Below are positions 39,430 through 47,107 of a stretch of 64,000 nt of DNA, piece after piece; position 1 is the stretch's first letter; every line of letters begins with the position of its first letter. Source of the stretch: Paractinoplanes ovalisporus (GTDB lineage: Bacteria > Actinomycetota > Actinomycetes > Mycobacteriales > Micromonosporaceae); the NCBI RefSeq assembly GCF_016834655.1, contig NZ_JAENHP010000006.1, forward strand, positions 186,001 through 250,000, written 5' to 3'. The notes beneath the pieces were generated by a model, which worked only from the letters and a program-made list of their open reading frames with translations, ran no database searches and was not told where the DNA came from. Position numbers and translations under genes: made by a program.

Positions 39430-39684
39430 CTAGGCCTCTGACGTCACCCTGAACTCGGGGTGAGTCAGCGCGCGGCGGCGGCGACGGTGCCGGTCGTGGA
39501 CGATCATGGTGATCAGGCCGGGGATGCCGGCCAGGAACCCGGCGATGCAGATCTGAAGCCAGCGGTCGGGGCCGTCGGCCAGCCACACGATGAGGGCGGC
39601 GACGGCGAACGCGGCCAGGCCGCCGACGGCGAACGGGACCATGGGTGGGTCCAGCGGCTCGACACGGGGCTGCGGAGTGCTCAC
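39430..39684 (-). CDS. DUF2530 small membrane protein
   Basis: 84 residues with two hydrophobic helices (PFAVGGLAAFAVAALIVWLA and ICIAGFLAGIPGLITMIV) and a basic end (HDRHRRRRRAL). This matches DUF2530, which in actinobacteria stands between DUF3027 and an NCS2 permease. Function unknown. It converges on DUF3027 (9 bp between stops) and is divergent from the permease gene. Confidence 0.88.
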   Translation of the reverse strand: MSTPQPRVEPLDPPMVPFAVGGLAAFAVAALIVWLADGPDRWLQICIAGFLAGIPGLITMIVHDRHRRRRRALTHPEFRVTSEA

Positions 39685-39814
39685 ACCGACAGGATAGGTC
39701 CGCGGAGATCACCGGTGGGTCCCTGTGACAGGGCCGACACAGCCTGGTTTTGCGCAGGTCATCGACTGCTGAGACCATGCCCGCGAAGTTTCCTCGTGAA
39801 CCGGAGAGGGCCGC

Positions 39815-41239
39815 ATGACCGCCGCAACCGATACCCGTACACCGAAAAATGGTTTTGATCGGTTCTTTGAGATCTCGGCCCGGGGCTCGACCCTCGGCCG
39901 TGAGGTTCGCGGTGGCCTGGCCACCTTCTTCACGATGGCCTACATCGTGGTGCTCAACCCGCTGATCCTCGGCAACGGGGTCGACGGTGACGGCGCCCAG
40001 CTGGCCATCACCGCCCTGGCCGCGGGCACGGCGCTGGTGGCCGGTCTGATGACCATCCTGATGGGCGTCGTGGCCCGGTTCCCGCTCGCTCTGGCCGCCG
40101 GCCTCGGTGTGAACGCCCTGGTCGCGTATGAGATCGCCCCCACCATGACCTGGGCCGACGCGATGGGCCTGGTCGTCATCGAGGGCGTGCTGATCGCGAT
40201 CCTGGTGCTGACCGGTCTGCGCACGATGGTCTTCCGGGCCGTTCCGACCCAGCTCAAGACCGCGATCGGCGTCGGCATCGGCCTGTTCCTGATGATCATC
40301 GGGCTGGTCGACGCGGGCTTCGTGCGCCGCATCCCGGACGCGTCCGGCACCACCGTCCCGCTCGAGCTCGGCGTCGGCGGCAAGCTCTCCACCTGGCCCA
40401 CCGTGGTCTTCGTGGCCGGTCTGCTGTTCACGCTGGTGCTCTTCGTCCGCAAGGTGCGCGGCGCGATCCTGATCGGCATCCTCGGCAGCACCGTGCTGGC
40501 GATCATCGTGGAGGCCATCGCCCACCCCAAGGGCTGGTCGCTGAACACCCCGAAGCTGCCCGAGAAGATCGTCAGCTCGCCCGACCTGTCGCTGCTCGGC
40601 CACTTCAACGTGCTCGACTCGTGGTCGCGGGCGGGCTGGCTGGTCGTGATCATGTTCATCTTCACGCTGCTGATCACGGACTTCTTCGACACCATGGGCA
40701 CGATGGTCGCCGTCGGCCAGGAGGGCAACCTCCTCGATTCCGAGGGCATGCCGCCGCGTACGCGGGAAATTCTGCTCGTCGACTCGGTGGCGGCCGCCGC
40801 GGGTGGTGCGGCCAGCGTGTCGAGCAACACGTCGTACATCGAGAGCGCGGCCGGTGTCGGTGAGGGCGCCCGCACCGGAGCCGCCAACCTGGTCACCGGC
40901 GTGCTCTTCCTGCTCGCCATGTTCCTGGCGCCGCTGGTCACCGTGGTGCCGTTCGAGGCCGCGTCGACCGCGCTGGTCGTGGTCGGCTTCCTGATGATGA
41001 CCGCGGTGAAGCAGATCGACTGGAGCGACTACACGATCGCGATCCCGGCGTTCCTGGCCATCACGCTGATGCCGTTCACCTACTCGATCTCCAACGGCAT
41101 CGGCGCCGGCATCATCACCTACGTGCTCCTCAAGGCGGTCACCGGCAAGGCCCGCGAGGTCCACCCCATCCTGTACGGCGTGGCTGTGCTCTTCGTCCTC
41201 TACTTCTTGCGTGGCCCGCTGGAGACTTGGATCCTGTGA
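39815..41239 (+). CDS. NCS2 family nucleobase permease (AzgA-like)
   Basis: 474-residue membrane protein with 12-14 hydrophobic segments. GLATFFTMAYIVVLNPLIL at the N-terminus and LITDFFDTMGTMVAVG near residue 288 are signature segments of the AzgA branch of NCS2, which imports hypoxanthine, adenine or guanine by proton symport. VSSNTSYIESAAGVGEGART is the second conserved substrate-site region. The ATG is preceded by GGAGAGGG. The MarR gene begins 71 bp downstream, with a dyad in the gap, so the transporter itself is not necessarily MarR-controlled. Confidence 0.93.
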   Translation: MTAATDTRTPKNGFDRFFEISARGSTLGREVRGGLATFFTMAYIVVLNPLILGNGVDGDGAQLAITALAAGTALVAGLMTILMGVVARFPLALAAGLGVNALVAYEIAPTMTWADAMGLVVIEGVLIAILVLTGLRTMVFRAVPTQLKTAIGVGIGLFLMIIGLVDAGFVRRIPDASGTTVPLELGVGGKLSTWPTVVFVAGLLFTLVLFVRKVRGAILIGILGSTVLAIIVEAIAHPKGWSLNTPKLPEKIVSSPDLSLLGHFNVLDSWSRAGWLVVIMFIFTLLITDFFDTMGTMVAVGQEGNLLDSEGMPPRTREILLVDSVAAAAGGAASVSSNTSYIESAAGVGEGARTGAANLVTGVLFLLAMFLAPLVTVVPFEAASTALVVVGFLMMTAVKQIDWSDYTIAIPAFLAITLMPFTYSISNGIGAGIITYVLLKAVTGKAREVHPILYGVAVLFVLYFLRGPLETWIL

Positions 41240-41276
41240 CCTGCGGTGACCGAGGTCATGTGCGTTTCCAATGTCG

Positions 41277-41302
41277 TTAGCCTGGCTCATTAGCTAGGCT
41301 AA
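41277..41302. promoter_or_regulatory. nested dyads before marR (putative operator)
   Basis: TTAGCC (41277-41282) / GGCTAA (41297-41302), and inside it TTAGC-TAG-GCTAA (41290-41302), ending 8 bp before the MarR start at 41311. Likely autoregulatory operator overlapping the promoter. Confidence 0.62.
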
Positions 41303-41310
41303 GAACCGTG

Positions 41311-41757
41311 ATGGAGTGTCCCGTGGTGGCGGATCGAGGCACAGCCGATGAGCTGGCCAAGGCCCTGCGCGAGGCGATCATGCGACTGAACCGGCGGGTC
41401 CGTCAGGCCCGCCCGGTCGGTGATCTCACCTTCAGCCAGCTCTCCGCGCTGACCAGCCTCCAGCTGGCCGGCGCGCTGACCCCGCGTGAACTGGCCGACG
41501 TCGAACGCGTCCAGCCCCCGACGATGACCAAGATCGTCGGGAAGCTGGAGGAACGTGGCCTGGTCGCGCGGACCCCGCACCCGACCGACGGCCGGCAGGT
41601 CATCCTGTCGGCCACGGAGCAGGGACGGGCCGTGCACGCCCAGTTCGAGAAGGCGCGGAACGTCTGGCTGGCGACCCAGCTGGCCGACCTGGCGCCGGAC
41701 GAACGGGAAACACTGGCCCGGGCCTCGGAGATCCTGCAGAAGATCTCCCGCGCCTGA
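41311..41757 (+). CDS. MarR family regulator
   Basis: About 148 residues from ATG 41311 (GTG 41308 is adjacent). Winged helix: LTFSQLSALTSLQLAGALTP, RELADVERVQPPTMTKIVGK (recognition helix), then LEERGLVARTPHPTDGRQVI, the DxR-type wing. It acts as a dimeric repressor; the ligand is unknown. Two nested dyads directly upstream overlap the expected promoter. No clear ribosome site, so the message may be nearly leaderless. The MFS gene that follows 67 bp downstream is the probable co-regulated transporter. Confidence 0.92.
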   Translation: MECPVVADRGTADELAKALREAIMRLNRRVRQARPVGDLTFSQLSALTSLQLAGALTPRELADVERVQPPTMTKIVGKLEERGLVARTPHPTDGRQVILSATEQGRAVHAQFEKARNVWLATQLADLAPDERETLARASEILQKISRA

Positions 41758-41824
41758 GGGTTCGGCTACGCGGCGCTTCGTCACGAGACGATGACGCGTA
41801 CGACCGAACAGGAGGCACAACCGC

Positions 41825-43156
41825 GTGCGGTCAGTGCTGGACACCACATTCCGGTCCCTCAGGGTTCGCAACTACCGGCTCTTCGCCACCGGCCAGCTCG
41901 TGAAGCTGGTCGGCGTGTGGATGATGTTCACCGCCCAGGACTGGCTCGTGCTCGACCTGTCCGGCAACTCGCCCAGCGCGCTCGGCCTGGTGACGTCGCT
42001 CCAGTTCCTGCCGGTCCTCCTGCTGACCCTGTACGCCGGTAAGCTCGCCGACCGCTTCGACAAGCGCCGCCTGCTCGTGATCGCCAACGCCGCGTTCGCG
42101 ATCACCGCGATCGCCCTCGCCGTGCTGGTCGCCTCGGGGCACGCCGAGCTCTGGCACGTCTTCCTCTTCGCCGGTCTGCTCGGCATCGCCAACGCCGTCG
42201 AGACCCCCGTCCGTCAGGCGTTCGTCTCCGAACTGGTGGAACTGCCGCTGCTGCCCAACGCGCTCGCCCTGTCGGCCGCGACCTTCAACACCGCCCGGAT
42301 CGGCGGCCCGGCCCTGGCCGGCGTCGCGCTCGCGCTCTTCGGCACCGGCCCGGTCTTCCTGATCTCGACCGTCCTGGCGATCGCCCCGATCTTCAGCTAC
42401 ACCCGCATGCGCGCGGCCGACCTGAGGCCCGCGGCCCGGCAGGCCAAGAAGGACGCCCGCATCATGGACGGCCTGCGCTACGTCGGCCGGCGCCCCGACC
42501 TGGTGCTGCCGATCAGCCTGATGTTCGTGGTCGGCATGATCGGCTTCAACTTCCCGGTCACCCTGGCCGCCCTCGCCAAGATTGACTTCAACGCCGGACC
42601 GTCCACGTTCGGCCTGCTCACCACCGCCCTGGCCGTCGGCGCGCTCGGTGGCGCCCTGGCCGGCAGCGCCCGCCGGGCCCGGCCCAGCTCGCACCTGGTG
42701 ATCGGCGCGGCGATCGCGTTCGGCGCGCTCGAGTTCGCGGTCGGCTTCGCCCCGAACTTCGTGGTCGCCATGCTGGTGCTGATCCCGACCGGGTTCTTCT
42801 CGATCTACTTGGCCCAGGCCGCGAACCACCGCGTGCAGATGGGCGTCGACCCCGAGTACCGCGGACGGGTGATGGCCCTCTACGTTCTGGTCTTCCTCGG
42901 CACCACGCCGATCGGGGCGTCGCTGGCCGGCTGGTGGGGTGAGCGGTTCGGGGTGGCGTCGAGCATCTCCGGCGCCGGGGTCGTCTGCTTCGTCGCCGGG
43001 CTGATCGCCCTGGTGTGGCAGCTCCGCACGAACGGTGAGCGGATCGAGATGACGCTGCGGCCTCGTCCCCGCCTGACGCTGGTGCCTCCGGCGCCGGTCT
43101 CCATCCCGCCGGTCGCGCCAGCAGCCCCTCCCAAAGTCGCGGAAAGGGCGGCCTGA
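41825..43156 (+). CDS. MFS transporter (DHA3 / EntS-like)
   Basis: 443 residues, 12 helices. The start VRSVLDTTFRSLRVRNYRLF and FTAQDWLVLDLSGNSPSALG, with loop motif GKLADRFDKRR, match the DHA3-type exporter family that includes enterobactin exporter EntS. A Pro-rich cytosolic tail of ~35 residues ends the protein. GTG 41825 has AGGAGG about 9 bases upstream. Placed after a MarR gene in the same direction, it is likely an efflux pump under that regulator; the substrate is unknown. Confidence 0.9.
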   Translation: MRSVLDTTFRSLRVRNYRLFATGQLVKLVGVWMMFTAQDWLVLDLSGNSPSALGLVTSLQFLPVLLLTLYAGKLADRFDKRRLLVIANAAFAITAIALAVLVASGHAELWHVFLFAGLLGIANAVETPVRQAFVSELVELPLLPNALALSAATFNTARIGGPALAGVALALFGTGPVFLISTVLAIAPIFSYTRMRAADLRPAARQAKKDARIMDGLRYVGRRPDLVLPISLMFVVGMIGFNFPVTLAALAKIDFNAGPSTFGLLTTALAVGALGGALAGSARRARPSSHLVIGAAIAFGALEFAVGFAPNFVVAMLVLIPTGFFSIYLAQAANHRVQMGVDPEYRGRVMALYVLVFLGTTPIGASLAGWWGERFGVASSISGAGVVCFVAGLIALVWQLRTNGERIEMTLRPRPRLTLVPPAPVSIPPVAPAAPPKVAERAA

Positions 43157-43215
43157 CGGGTATTTGGCAGGAAAGCCTATTCCGATCCGGCTCGGTTCCC
43201 CTTTAGCGTCAGTGC

Positions 43216-43629
43216 GTGGCCTACGCGCACATGGTTGTGCTCACGGCGGCGCTCGTTCCTCTCCTGCCGTACGCGGTAGTGGTCGTCCGGCGGAGGGAAG
43301 AGCTCCGCCGCAAGCGTGCGTGGACCCCTCTCGACCAGGCGTGCCACGAGGTCGACCCGGCCGCCGTGGTGGCCCGCCTCGGCCCGCCGCCGATCGAGTG
43401 GCTGGCCCACGACCTGCGGCGTCTCGAGCGTCAGCGCCGCGGTGGGGTCACGCTCGAGTCCGACCGCTGGTTCGAGGCCGTGATGCGGGCCTACGACGAC
43501 CGCCTCTGCATGGCCTGCGAGTGCCTCGGGGTGGAGCAGAACCTGCGCCCGCTCCACGGCATCGACCGCGAGATCGAGCGCGTGCGGGTCGTGGGTGCGC
43601 TCGAAGCGGCCGGCCTGGACCTGCGCTGA
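43216..43629 (+). CDS. uncharacterised protein with N-terminal membrane anchor
   Basis: 137 residues, GTG start. A single N-terminal hydrophobic helix (MVVLTAALVPLLPYAVVVV) is followed by a basic stretch and a cytosolic domain with WTPLDQACHEVDPAAVVARL, PPIEWLAHDLRRLERQR and YDDRLCMACECLGVEQNL. The family is not one I can name, but a similar small protein is common in actinobacteria. The last residues (GLDLR, TGA) are encoded by the first unit of a 24-bp tandem repeat. Confidence 0.72.
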   Translation: MAYAHMVVLTAALVPLLPYAVVVVRRREELRRKRAWTPLDQACHEVDPAAVVARLGPPPIEWLAHDLRRLERQRRGGVTLESDRWFEAVMRAYDDRLCMACECLGVEQNLRPLHGIDREIERVRVVGALEAAGLDLR

Positions 43630-43679
43630 GGGGCCGGCCTGGACCTGCGCTGAGGCGCCGGCTCAGACCTGCGCTGAGG
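43609..43679. repeat. 24-bp tandem repeat spanning two convergent gene ends
   Basis: Three units at 43609, 43633 and 43657 with core ACCTGCGCTGAGG. The first unit supplies the stop of the plus-strand gene (LR-stop) and the third the end of the minus-strand gene (SAQV-stop). Confidence 0.9.
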
Positions 43680-43998
43680 TGCGCCGGCCGGCCATGAGCG
43701 CGGCCAGGATCAGGGCGACGGCCGCTCCGGCGATGCTGGGCAGGCCGACCTCATCGCGTACGGCGTAAGAAGCCGCCGATGTCGCCAAAACACCGCCGCT
43801 GTAGGCGAACGCGACCGGCAGCGCCATGCGGGCCGCTCGCTCGGGCAGGGCTGCGGCCACCGCCAGCGCGACGATCAGGATCAGATCGGGCACCAGGAAC
43901 ATGTTGTCCGAGCGCCAGGAGTCGTGAAGGAACAGGAAGACGAAGGTGCTCAGGCTGAGCGTGGCCCCTACGAGTCGGCCCCAGGCTACGAGTCGCAT
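43663..43998 (-). CDS. small membrane protein divergent from TetR
   Basis: 111 residues from ATG 43998, with four hydrophobic segments (about residues 5-22, 33-50, 58-76, 88-104): LVGATLSLSTFVFLFLHDSW, MFLVPDLILIVALAVAAAL, and so on. No family that I can name with certainty. It is divergent from a TetR regulator across a 54-bp gap that contains two identical-arm operators; the first of them begins one base before the start codon. It is therefore the best candidate target of that repressor. Confidence 0.75.
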   Translation of the reverse strand: MRLVAWGRLVGATLSLSTFVFLFLHDSWRSDNMFLVPDLILIVALAVAAALPERAARMALPVAFAYSGGVLATSAASYAVRDEVGLPSIAGAAVALILAALMAGRRTSAQV

Positions 43999-44043
43999 GT
44001 CTACACCGTAGACAAGCGCGCGGCCCATGTCTACGGCGTAGAC
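43999..44043. promoter_or_regulatory. two GTCTAC-N3-GTAGAC operators (TetR)
   Basis: Perfect 15-bp palindromes at 43999-44013 and 44029-44043, centres 30 bp apart (about three helical turns), filling the gap between the divergent TetR and membrane-protein genes. The classic TetR arrangement, able to block both promoters. Confidence 0.85.
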
Positions 44044-44052
44044 TTCGGCGCT

Positions 44053-44679
44053 GTGCGGTTGACCCCTGCCCTGATCACCGAGGCCACGCTCGCGCTCGGC
44101 GACCGTGAGGGCGAGAAGGCGATGTCCATGCGGCGCATCGCGAACGAGCTCGGCTGCGACCCGATGGCCATCTACCGCCACTTCCCCAACCGCGAGGCCC
44201 TGCTCGACGCGGTCGCCGACCAGATCGTCGACGAGGTGCCGCCGCCGGCCGAGGGCGAGCCGTGGGACGAGCGCATCCGGGCCGTGCTGACCGGGATGCG
44301 AGCGGTGGCGTTGCGCCATCCCGGGATCGCCGGTCACGTCGCCGCGCGGCCGCCGCTGGGCTCGCGGGGGCGGCGCTACGCGGGCGGGCTGCTGGCCGCG
44401 CTGGCCGAGGCGGGGCTCCCGCCGGCCGACGTCGTGCGGGCGTTCCAGGCCCTGATCGCCTACTCGGCGGCCGGCTTGCGGATGGCGGTCGACGCGGGAG
44501 AGCGCGACGCCCGCTGGCACCAGGTGAGCGGCGCGATGGACGACCTGCCGGGCGACGCCATGCCGGTGGTGGGTTCGGAGGAGCAGTTCGAGTACGGCTT
44601 GAGGCTGCTGCTCAACGGGATCCGAGTGGAGGGCCGGTTATCCACAGCCGAGGGTTGTCCACAGGGCACCCCACGTTGA
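44053..44679 (+). CDS. TetR family repressor
   Basis: 208 residues from GTG 44053. The HTH spans residues 3-50 (LTPALITEATLALGDREGEK, MSMRRIANELGCDPMAIYRH), close to the true TetR/TetR_C type in spacing; the ligand domain runs to about residue 195. Upstream codons are open but consist of operator sequence. Two perfect palindromes lie directly before it and divergent membrane-protein gene 43663-43998. A TTATCCACA / TTGTCCACA pair lies in its last codons (44638-44663). Confidence 0.9.
   Translation: MRLTPALITEATLALGDREGEKAMSMRRIANELGCDPMAIYRHFPNREALLDAVADQIVDEVPPPAEGEPWDERIRAVLTGMRAVALRHPGIAGHVAARPPLGSRGRRYAGGLLAALAEAGLPPADVVRAFQALIAYSAAGLRMAVDAGERDARWHQVSGAMDDLPGDAMPVVGSEEQFEYGLRLLLNGIRVEGRLSTAEGCPQGTPR
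44638..44663. promoter_or_regulatory. DnaA-box-like pair in the TetR 3' end
   Basis: TTATCCACA (44638-44646) and TTGTCCACA (44655-44663), same orientation, 17 bp apart, the same spacing as the pair at 36545-36570. Confidence 0.45.
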
Positions 44680-44815
44680 TCGCCGGAAATGGGGACAATC
44701 GATTTGGGGGGATCCCCCGCGGGGTGAGTTGCTTGGACGGCGGAGTGAGGTGCTTGGTCCGCGGGTGGCGCGTGGTGCGTGGTCCGTGGGTGGCCCGTGG
44801 TCCGCGGGTGGTGCG

Positions 44816-45205
44816 TCAGGTTGTCGCGTCGCCTGTCGCTGGAAGGGCGCGAATCTTGATCAGTTCCGCCAGCAGTGTCTCGGGGAGTCGTAGCGGCGCG
44901 AGCAGATCGCGGACGTAGCCGGCGCGGACATCGGGACTCATGCTGTTCCACGCGTCGCCGCTCGAGCGTAGGTGACGGCGGACCGCTTCGACGCGGGTCT
45001 CGTGCCCGTCGGCCGCTCGCCAGTTGGTCCAGCCGTCTCCGGGGTCGGCGGCCTCGAGAGCGTCAGCGAGGCGGTTCTGCACCGCGGCGATGTACGGGCT
45101 GCCGGCGTAGATGCTGGTGAGATCGTCGCCTTTGCTTTCGAACAGGAAGCGGTGCAGGGCCAGAATCTCGCGGTAGTCCTCGACGCGCACGGCATCAGTG
45201 TTCAC
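44816..45205 (-). CDS. hypothetical protein
   Basis: 129 residues from GTG 45205. It is mostly helical, with VRVEDYREILALHRFLFESK near the start, then IYAGSPYIAAVQNRLADALE, and LAPLRLPETLLAELIKIRAL near the end. No domain, signal peptide or membrane segment recognised. It lies downstream of thpR in the same direction, 17 bp away, and may be a third member of the sepH-thpR operon. The third-position GC pattern supports a real gene. Confidence 0.65.
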   Translation of the reverse strand: MNTDAVRVEDYREILALHRFLFESKGDDLTSIYAGSPYIAAVQNRLADALEAADPGDGWTNWRAADGHETRVEAVRRHLRSSGDAWNSMSPDVRAGYVRDLLAPLRLPETLLAELIKIRALPATGDATT

Positions 45206-45222
45206 AAGCGGCAGTATGCCGT

Positions 45223-45702
45223 TCAGAGAAGCCAACTGGCGAGGCGGTTGTAGCGGCCCTCGGTGCTCTCGAGCAGGGTGAACCCGGTTACCGGCCACGG
45301 GGCGCCCTCGTAGGCGGCCAGGGCGTTCCGTAGGGCCGGGTCGGGGGTGTAGGAGACCGTCAAGTGGGGCTGGAACGGGCGGCTGTCGCTCGGGAAGCCG
45401 GCCAGCGTCAACGCGTCGCGGATGCCCTCGCGCAGCTCGTGCAACTGAGCCACGTCACCGTCCACTCCGGCCCACGAGACTGAGCCGAAACGACCGCCGC
45501 CCGACAGGCGTAGCTCGAACGGGGGCGGGGACGGGACATCAGCCAAGGCCTCGGCGACCGGAGAGGCTGCAGCGTCGCCGAGGAACACCAGCGTGAGGTG
45601 CCACTTGTCGAGCGCGGTCAGGCGGGATGACGACGGCAGGGCGTCGAGCAGCGGCGTGAGGGCCGACGGCGGTGGGTAGACCGCGACGAAGAGCCGGGTC
45701 AG
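45223..45702 (-). CDS. thpR: RNA 2',3'-cyclic phosphodiesterase (2'-5' RNA ligase family), CTG start
   Basis: 2H-phosphoesterase of 159 residues when read from CTG 45702: LTRLFVAVYPPPSALTPLLD ... ALDKWHLTLVFLGD ... FQPHLTVSYT. Both catalytic H-x-T/S motifs (HLTL, HLTV) are present, and RLFVAV with its spacing to HLTL is conserved in ThpR. The first ATG/GTG/TTG in the frame is at 45588, which would remove the first catalytic motif, so a non-standard start is required. CTG 45702 forms CTGA with the sepH stop, exactly where an ATGA overlap would be expected. It hydrolyses 2',3'-cyclic phosphates of RNA. Confidence 0.8.
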   Translation of the reverse strand: MTRLFVAVYPPPSALTPLLDALPSSSRLTALDKWHLTLVFLGDAAASPVAEALADVPSPPPFELRLSGGGRFGSVSWAGVDGDVAQLHELREGIRDALTLAGFPSDSRPFQPHLTVSYTPDPALRNALAAYEGAPWPVTGFTLLESTEGRYNRLASWLL

Positions 45703-46784
45703 GACGACTCTCGGGCCGCGGGGCCGCCGCCGAACAGGACGTCGTCCCAGCTGGGCAGGCGCTTGCGGGGCTTGGCCTCGTCGGTCTCGCCGGACTGCTG
45801 CTGGCCCTGGCCCACCGTGCGCCGGGGGCGCAGGACGGCCAGCGACGGCACCGCCGGGACCTCCTTGGGCAGGTCGGAGTCTTCGTCGAAGGCCGAGCCG
45901 GAACCGCCGCCGAGCAGGGCCGCGGCACCGCCGGCGACCGGGCGGCGAGGCGTCTCGGCGGGGCCGGCGTCGAGGCTGCGGCTGCCCGCGGACGGGCTGA
46001 GCGGGCGGTCGAGCGAGGCGAGCAGCGCGTCACGCCCGGCCCGGATCGGGTCGCGGGTGGGACGGGCGGCCGGAGTTTCGGCGGCGGGCAGGCCGTGGCC
46101 ACCGCGAGTCGGTTCGGCCGAGCGGGACGGGCCGGGCAGGCCGTGACCGCCGCGCTCGGTGAAGGCGCGCTCGGGAGCGGGCTCCTGACCCAGGATCTGG
46201 GTCGGCCGCTCGGCGCACAGGTATTGCGCCATGTCGTCGTGCGGCGACACGACCTGGCGGCCCTTGTCGAGGTCCCAGATCGCCTGGGCCGTCGCCTTGC
46301 CGGAGGGCCAGGTGGCGACGATGCGCCACGTGCCGTCCTCGCGGCGGAACGCATCCCACGAGATCTTCTCGGTGTCGATGCCGTGCTGGGCCAGGCGGCT
46401 GTCGACCACCTCGGCCAGCGGGGCGCCGGAGTCCGAAGTCTTCAGACGGGTGCGGCGGGCGTGCTGCGCCAGCATGGCGCGTTCCTGCAGCACCGGACCC
46501 GCGTAACGCAGGACGCGGTCGACCGGCACGCCGGCGATGCGGGCGACCTCTTCGGCCGACTCACCGGAACGGATGCGGGCCTGGATGTCGCGTGGGGACA
46601 GCACGGGCTGGGCGTCGGGCGCCATGACGGCGACGGCCGTGCCCGGTGAGACCGGGTGCCCATCGCTGCCGATCGCGCCGGAGACCCGGTCGTCGATCGG
46701 GAGAGCCAGGAGCCGGCCGACCTCGTCGGCGAGCACCATGGCCTGGCCGTCCTCGGAAAGGGCGACGAAGCGTACCGGCCGCAT
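45699..46784 (-). CDS. sepH: septation protein SepH
   Basis: 361-residue actinobacterial cell-division protein that binds FtsZ and stimulates its assembly, as shown for Streptomyces SepH. The N-terminal DUF3071 domain starts MRPVRFVALSEDGQAMVLADE and includes a helix-turn-helix-like segment (SPRDIQARIRSGESAEEVAR, GVPVDRVLRYAGPV) near residues 63-97. A long disordered linker of GGHGLP and Pro/Arg-rich sequence leads to the conserved C-terminal KRLPSWDDVLFG. The stop overlaps the proposed CTG start of thpR by four bases. From memory the gene is near serC in several actinobacteria (Rv0883c-Rv0884c). Confidence 0.94.
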   Translation of the reverse strand: MRPVRFVALSEDGQAMVLADEVGRLLALPIDDRVSGAIGSDGHPVSPGTAVAVMAPDAQPVLSPRDIQARIRSGESAEEVARIAGVPVDRVLRYAGPVLQERAMLAQHARRTRLKTSDSGAPLAEVVDSRLAQHGIDTEKISWDAFRREDGTWRIVATWPSGKATAQAIWDLDKGRQVVSPHDDMAQYLCAERPTQILGQEPAPERAFTERGGHGLPGPSRSAEPTRGGHGLPAAETPAARPTRDPIRAGRDALLASLDRPLSPSAGSRSLDAGPAETPRRPVAGGAAALLGGGSGSAFDEDSDLPKEVPAVPSLAVLRPRRTVGQGQQQSGETDEAKPRKRLPSWDDVLFGGGPAARESS

Positions 46785-47107
46785 GCGTTGCCTCCGTCCC
46801 GTCGCGTTGGCCTTGCCACCCGAGCCTCATCGACCCGGGCGCATTGGGGAACACGGTACGCGCCTTGGTCACCTAATGGTGGTAAGCCACGCCGCCCAAG
46901 TTCGCTGAGCTGCGATGATCTTGAAAATTCAGAACCTTCAACTGCGGATGTACGCAGGGCGGGGTGACCAAGAGCACTAGGTCAGAACCCTGCCGGACGA
47001 CGCGGCCGGCTGCAACTCCGGGCCGCAAAGCGGGCGCCGGCCGTAGTGGGTGGTCACGCGAAGGTGTCCCCGCACGAGGGCCACGCGCGGGCTAAGGTCT
47101 CCCGTTC
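46785..47107. other. divergent promoter region of sepH and the fused ABC gene
   Basis: 323 bp without a supported gene. The AT-richer part near 46915-46945 (TCTTGAAAATTCAGAACC) probably holds promoters; there is no clear dyad. Confidence 0.4.
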
